The notes under the pieces: generated by a model | Databases searched by the model: none | Told to the model about the DNA's origin: nothing | Seen by the model: the letters and a program-made list of their open reading frames with translations, nothing else | Shown: piece by piece, positions 60,550 through 64,000 of the stretch | Layout: each line of letters starts with the position of its first letter | How positions within the stretch are numbered: position 1 is the first letter of the stretch | From: Kordia jejudonensis | GTDB taxonomy: Bacteria > Bacteroidota > Bacteroidia > Flavobacteriales > Flavobacteriaceae | Reading direction: 5' to 3' | DNA length: 64,000 nucleotides | Assembly (NCBI RefSeq): GCF_001005315.1 | Contig: NZ_LBMG01000005.1 | Span: 1 to 64,000 of the forward strand | Translations under genes and position numbers: made by a program

Positions 60550-61707
60550 ATGAGCAAACGAAAAATATGTGCTGTAGTAACTGCACGACCATCATACAGT
60601 AGAATCAAAACTGCGCTCAAAGCCATTCAGGAACATCCAACTCTTGAATTGCAATTGGTCGTTGCGGGTTCTGCATTATTAGGTCGTTACGGAAATGCTG
60701 TCAATGTCATTGAAAACGATGGTTTTAAGATTGACGAAAAAGTGTTTATGGTATTGGAAGGAGAAAATCCGACCGCAATGGCAAAAACGACAGGCTTAGG
60801 CGTTATGGAACTTTCAAATGTGTTTTACAACCTAAAACCCGATGCTGTGATTACCATTGCAGATCGTTTTGAAACCATTGCAACCAGTATTGCGGCGGCG
60901 TATCAAAACATTCCGTTGGTTCACATACAAGGTGGCGAAGTTACAGGAAACATTGATGAAAAAGTACGTCATGCCAATACAAAACTGGCAGATTTACACT
61001 TAGTGGCGTCGGAAGATGCGAAGAAAAGAGTCATCAAACTAGGCGAAGATCCAGCATATGTACTAAACACAGGTTGTCCGTCAATTGACATTGCAAAACA
61101 AGTCTTAGAAAACAACAATCACAATATAGATTTTATCAAAAAATACGGTGGTGTAGGCGCCGATTTAGACATTTCTAACGGATATTTGGTAGTCATGCAA
61201 CATCCTGAAACCAATCGATACCAATCGGCGCGAGAAGACGTGTTGGCAACCTTAAAAGCGATTCACGAGTTGAACATGCCAACATTTTGGTTTTGGCCAA
61301 ACGTAGATGCAGGTTCCGATGGAACTTCCAACGGAATTCGTTACTATCGCGAAAATTTTAATCCACAAAACATTCGGTTCTTTAAAAACATGGAGCCAAA
61401 CGACTTTTTGCATTTGCTAAAAAATAGCGATTGTTTGGTTGGAAACTCTAGTGTAGGAATCCGCGAATGTTCGTTTATTGGTGTGCCAACGGTAAACATC
61501 GGAACACGTCAAAATCGTCGTCAACGTGGAAAAAATGTATTAGATGTTGCCTACGATAAAGACTTAATAAAAGTCGCAATTCAGGAACGAATTGGAAAAA
61601 AAGGCATGCTTTCTGAGCATATTTACGGCGACGGAAACTCTGGAAAACGCATTGCTGACGCACTCGCAAACACAAAACTCATTGCACACAAAACGATTAT
61701 GTATTAA
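60550..61707 (+). CDS. neuC: UDP-N-acetylglucosamine 2-epimerase (hydrolysing)
   Basis: 385 aa, GT-B-like fold. Start KICAVVTARPSYSRIKTALKAI; IPLVHIQGGEVTGNIDEKVRHA carries the catalytic and substrate residues. C-terminal GNSSVGIRECSFIGVPTVNIG binds UDP. It releases ManNAc (or the legionaminate precursor sugar) for neuB. A near-identical order with neuB and neuA elsewhere supports the pathway. The substrate specificity (NeuC versus LegG) cannot be told from sequence. Confidence 0.9.
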   Translation: MSKRKICAVVTARPSYSRIKTALKAIQEHPTLELQLVVAGSALLGRYGNAVNVIENDGFKIDEKVFMVLEGENPTAMAKTTGLGVMELSNVFYNLKPDAVITIADRFETIATSIAAAYQNIPLVHIQGGEVTGNIDEKVRHANTKLADLHLVASEDAKKRVIKLGEDPAYVLNTGCPSIDIAKQVLENNNHNIDFIKKYGGVGADLDISNGYLVVMQHPETNRYQSAREDVLATLKAIHELNMPTFWFWPNVDAGSDGTSNGIRYYRENFNPQNIRFFKNMEPNDFLHLLKNSDCLVGNSSVGIRECSFIGVPTVNIGTRQNRRQRGKNVLDVAYDKDLIKVAIQERIGKKGMLSEHIYGDGNSGKRIADALANTKLIAHKTIMY

Positions 61708-62083
61708 TTTTATGAGGAATGAGGAATGAAGAATGAGGGATTAGGAATTAGGGATTAGGGATTAGGGATTAGGGATTAGGAAAATATTGAGAAATTTTAA
61801 CTAAACAACAGGCCAAGAGCCAAGACCAAAGAGGCAAAACCCAAGAAAATAGAAAATAGAAAATAGAACAGAGAAAAAAATTCATTGTATAATAAAAGCA
61901 CCTAATTTCAACAACTAAACAACGTCACTTCGAGTGAAATTTCCCAAGAAATTTAGTATCGAGAAGTATTTGAAAAAAGTTCAAAATTTTAAATGCTAAA
62001 TGTTGAATTTTAAATGAAGAAAGATATTTTCAAGACCCAAAGCCCAAGACCCAAGACCCAAGACCCAAAACCCAAAACCAAAC
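61708..62083. repeat. Repeat-filled 376-nt gap between neuC and neuA (composite repeat copy 3)
   Basis: No coding frame is seen. From left to right: GAATGAGGAATGAAGAATGAG text; about five tandem GATTAGG units (61739-61780); AGGCCAAGAGCCAAGACC-like text; a palindromic element (61923-61968); TTAAATGCTAAATGTTG-type words (61988-62018); and ACCCAAGACCC runs (62031-62075). Confidence 0.75.
61923..61968 (-). repeat. Dispersed palindromic repeat, copy 2
   Basis: Reverse-complement copy of 54503-54545 with CGTCACTTCGAGTGAAATTT and TAGTATCGAGAAGT blocks. The arms CACTTCGAGTG (itself palindromic) and AAATTTC/GAAATTT could fold. Confidence 0.6.
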
Positions 62084-62782
62084 ATGAACATTCTAGCAGT
62101 AATACCAGCAAGAGGCGGAAGCAAAGGAGTTCCAGGAAAGAACAAAAAACTGCTCCATGGAAAACCGCTCATTCAGTACAGTATTGACGCAGCTTTGCAA
62201 TCAAAACATATTTCTGAAGTTGTAGTTACGACAGATGACGAGGAAATTATGGCAATTTCTAAGTCGCTTGGCGCGAATGTTCCCTTTGTACGTCCAAAAC
62301 ACTTGGCGGAAGACACAACGCCGACGTTGCCCGTTATACAACACGTTATTTCTTACTTTGAAGCAGCAGGCAAACACTTTGACTCCATTTGTTTATTGCA
62401 GCCGACAAGTCCTTTTCGACCTGCAGGATTTTTAGACCAAGCATTGCAAACATTTCAAGAAAAACAAACAGATGCATTGGTTTCGGTTTTGGAAGTTCCG
62501 CATCAATATAATCCACATTGGACGTTTAAACCCAATAAAAATGGTATCTTACAGATCGCTACGGGCGAAAAACACATCATCCCAAGGCGACAAGAATTAC
62601 CAAAAGCATATCACAGAGACGGAAGTATTTACATTACAAAAACGAAGATTATTCAAGATGAAAACTCATTATATGGAAATTCGTTAGCGTATATCGTTTC
62701 TGATGAAAAGTACTATGTAAACATTGATACGCCAGCAGATTGGCAACAAGCAGAAAAACTCGCTAAAACACTCGCGCTGTGA
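62084..62782 (+). CDS. neuA: Acylneuraminate (nonulosonate) cytidylyltransferase
   Basis: 232 aa. Activates the nonulosonic acid with CTP. Start ILAVIPARGGSKGVPGKNKK (nucleotide-binding), then VVVTTDDEEI, LLQPTSPFRPAGFLDQ and the YHRDGSIYITK block, as in NeuA/LegF. It closes the neuC-neuB-neuA set; the gene is separated from neuC by the 376-nt repeat region. The following gene overlaps its stop by 4 nt. Confidence 0.92.
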   Translation: MNILAVIPARGGSKGVPGKNKKLLHGKPLIQYSIDAALQSKHISEVVVTTDDEEIMAISKSLGANVPFVRPKHLAEDTTPTLPVIQHVISYFEAAGKHFDSICLLQPTSPFRPAGFLDQALQTFQEKQTDALVSVLEVPHQYNPHWTFKPNKNGILQIATGEKHIIPRRQELPKAYHRDGSIYITKTKIIQDENSLYGNSLAYIVSDEKYYVNIDTPADWQQAEKLAKTLAL

Positions 62783-64000
62783 AATTTGAAAAACATACCA
62801 TCACGAACTTTCATATCTCTTTTAACGGAGTACGTTTGCATGTACAACTTTTTAAAAAAGCCAATCAAGGAAGCACATTGTATTGGATAGAAAATGAAAC
62901 GCATGAAATTATTTGGTATTCGTCAGATCATACAGAAGAAAAAATCACAAATTTCATTCAAAAATTTCAACAGAATTCAATAACTGCACTTTCCAAAATA
63001 TATGACACATTTGGTGGAGTTTTTGAACTATTTATATTTGATAAAAAAAATTGCAAATTATTCACTGTAAATGATTTATATGGAGTGAATGGAAGTTATA
63101 CTTCAGCTTATAAAAATCAACAACTTTTCTTTCTAAACTTTCAAAATTTCAACGAATTACGCATTCCGCTTGTATTAGATGAAGTTGGTATGCAAGTACA
63201 TTTTACCTTTGGATATCAAGTAACGCCGTTTCCGTTACCGTATAAAAATATTACACGATTGCAAGGCGGAAAATTGCACAGTTTTGATGCAAATCTAAAC
63301 GTAGAAAGTACCAAATTAGACATCAACTTTTCAGAAAAAAACAAAACATTTTCGCTCAAAGATGGGATAAATGTGTCCAATACTCTATTTTTTGGTGTAA
63401 CAGCAGGAAAAGACAGTCTCGCATTGTTAAGTCAAGTTACAGAAGGCGATCAAGCAGTAAAAACGGGAAATTTCGGAAACGTATATTCGGCAGATGTATT
63501 GCAAGGAAAAGAAATCGCTATCAATTTAGACCTTTCTTACGAACACAATACGTTGTGCGATGAATTCGAATTTGAACACTACGCAACGCAAATTGCGACT
63601 ATTTCAGGAGGTTTAGCAACAATTTCCTATGTTGACATGCTAAAATTTGCAGATGAAACCATTCCTAAAAATTACAGCTATGTCATGGGAGAAGCAGGCG
63701 AATGTGTACGCATGTTTTTCAAAAATGATGAAAATCTAGCACAAGCGATGCACAACTATATTACGCCAAAAGAATTTCTATCAGATACATTTACAGCTGA
63801 TTACAACGAATTTATAAGTAATTATCCTGAAAATATAACATCGGCTGTTGCCGAAAATTACGCAGGAAATTCCAATGCTGAAAAGTTGCTCAATTTCTAT
63901 CGAAGCGGACGTTTGCCAGGAAACTTTGGAAATCGTCACAAATTGTTGTCCGTTTTTAGAAATAAAATCACGCCATTTCTGCATGAAGACTTCATCAAAG
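62779..64000 (+). CDS. PP-loop (asparagine-synthase-like) protein, truncated by window end
   Basis: An open frame of at least 407 codons from a GTG at 62779 (GTGA overlap with the neuA stop) to the edge of the window. A PP-loop motif GVTAGKDSLALL (residues 206-217) identifies an ATP-pyrophosphatase domain as in asparagine synthases, where the usual form is SGG-x-DS. The N-terminal ~200 residues lack the Cys1 nucleophile of the glutaminase domain but have a similar length. Position after neuA suggests a sugar amidotransferase or a ligase of the locus. Confidence 0.6.
   Translation, partial: MKFEKHTITNFHISFNGVRLHVQLFKKANQGSTLYWIENETHEIIWYSSDHTEEKITNFIQKFQQNSITALSKIYDTFGGVFELFIFDKKNCKLFTVNDLYGVNGSYTSAYKNQQLFFLNFQNFNELRIPLVLDEVGMQVHFTFGYQVTPFPLPYKNITRLQGGKLHSFDANLNVESTKLDINFSEKNKTFSLKDGINVSNTLFFGVTAGKDSLALLSQVTEGDQAVKTGNFGNVYSADVLQGKEIAINLDLSYEHNTLCDEFEFEHYATQIATISGGLATISYVDMLKFADETIPKNYSYVMGEAGECVRMFFKNDENLAQAMHNYITPKEFLSDTFTADYNEFISNYPENITSAVAENYAGNSNAEKLLNFYRSGRLPGNFGNRHKLLSVFRNKITPFLHEDFIK

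Noticed and set aside
61739-61780. Telomere-like repeat as a replicon end
   Set aside because: It is only about five units, internal to a gene locus, with no hairpin end or partner; simple slippage explains it.
1-64000. Prophage, integrative element or transposon
   Set aside because: No integrase, transposase, phage structural gene or tRNA-linked direct repeats could be seen in the window.

Overview
The window is AT-rich DNA from a member of the Bacteroidota, most likely the family Flavobacteriaceae (a Kordia-like marine genus is a guess). Signs of this are the long SecA without a zinc-binding tail, a MATE and an ABC-F protein of flavobacterial type, TAnnTTTG-type -7 promoter boxes, almost no Shine-Dalgarno sequences, 'LNKKTIS...GG' RiPP leaders and a grasp-with-spasm peptide system. 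There are no rRNA or tRNA genes that I can see, no transposase or integrase, and no CRISPR array.

Layout. 0.2-1.1 kb: purC. 1.2-17 kb: a mixed region holding eight small RiPP-like precursor genes (1268, 6079, 6373, 6815, 7146, 10803, 16522, 16772). They lie among a large metalloprotease, a TPR/AraC regulator, a MATE exporter, lipoproteins, a PAP2 phosphatase, meaB and a TlpA-like protein. 12.9-19.9 kb: two paralogous modules, each an ECF sigma factor, a single-pass membrane protein and an exported DUF4097-like protein. 19.9-23.9 kb: a NarL-type two-component pair in an operon with a multi-pass membrane protein and a protein ending NMGQLSPPP, followed by a lipoprotein with the same ending. 24.2-27.1 kb: a compact, very AT-rich grasp-with-spasm operon (SPASM protein, two 71-aa precursors, ATP-grasp ligase, small 67-aa protein). 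27.2-38.2 kb: msrA, a DUF6249 gene divergent from a third ECF sigma factor, secA, a corrinoid adenosyltransferase, methyltransferases and an ABC-F gene with an in-frame stop. 38.3-64 kb: one long surface-polysaccharide locus, all on the plus strand and running off the right edge.

How the genes work together. The polysaccharide locus has an export lipoprotein and tyrosine autokinase (Wza/Wzc type), and a carbamoyltransferase with SGNH hydrolase, DUF5989 and SxtJ partners. It also has an ABC-2 exporter pair (Wzm/Wzt type), a possible polyprenyl-phospho-ribose branch (UbiA, HAD phosphatase, GT-C enzyme) and several glycosyltransferases and methyltransferases. Sugar supply comes from a nonulosonic (sialic-type) acid route (NeuC, NeuB, NeuA) and an amino-sugar branch (RffA-type transaminase plus formyltransferase). 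The last, truncated gene carries a PP-loop ATP-pyrophosphatase motif directly after NeuA. MeaB and the adenosyltransferase both serve B12-dependent methylmalonyl-CoA mutase, which is not in the window.

Most notable signals. (1) Ten candidate RiPP precursors with at least four leader types, and only one recognisable maturation system (grasp-with-spasm). (2) A 62-nt conserved block with a TGTTCA-N10-TGAACA inverted repeat upstream of two precursor genes, with a half copy upstream of a third. (3) TGTAAC-N16-CGTC-like boxes upstream of all three ECF sigma genes and, divergently, the DUF6249 gene. This suggests autoregulation with fixed spacing. (4) A nonsense codon that removes the conserved C-terminal coil of the ABC-F protein. 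(5) Ten exact copies of an 8-bp repeat inside the divergent sigma/DUF6249 regulatory region. All calls come from reading the sequence. No database search was run.
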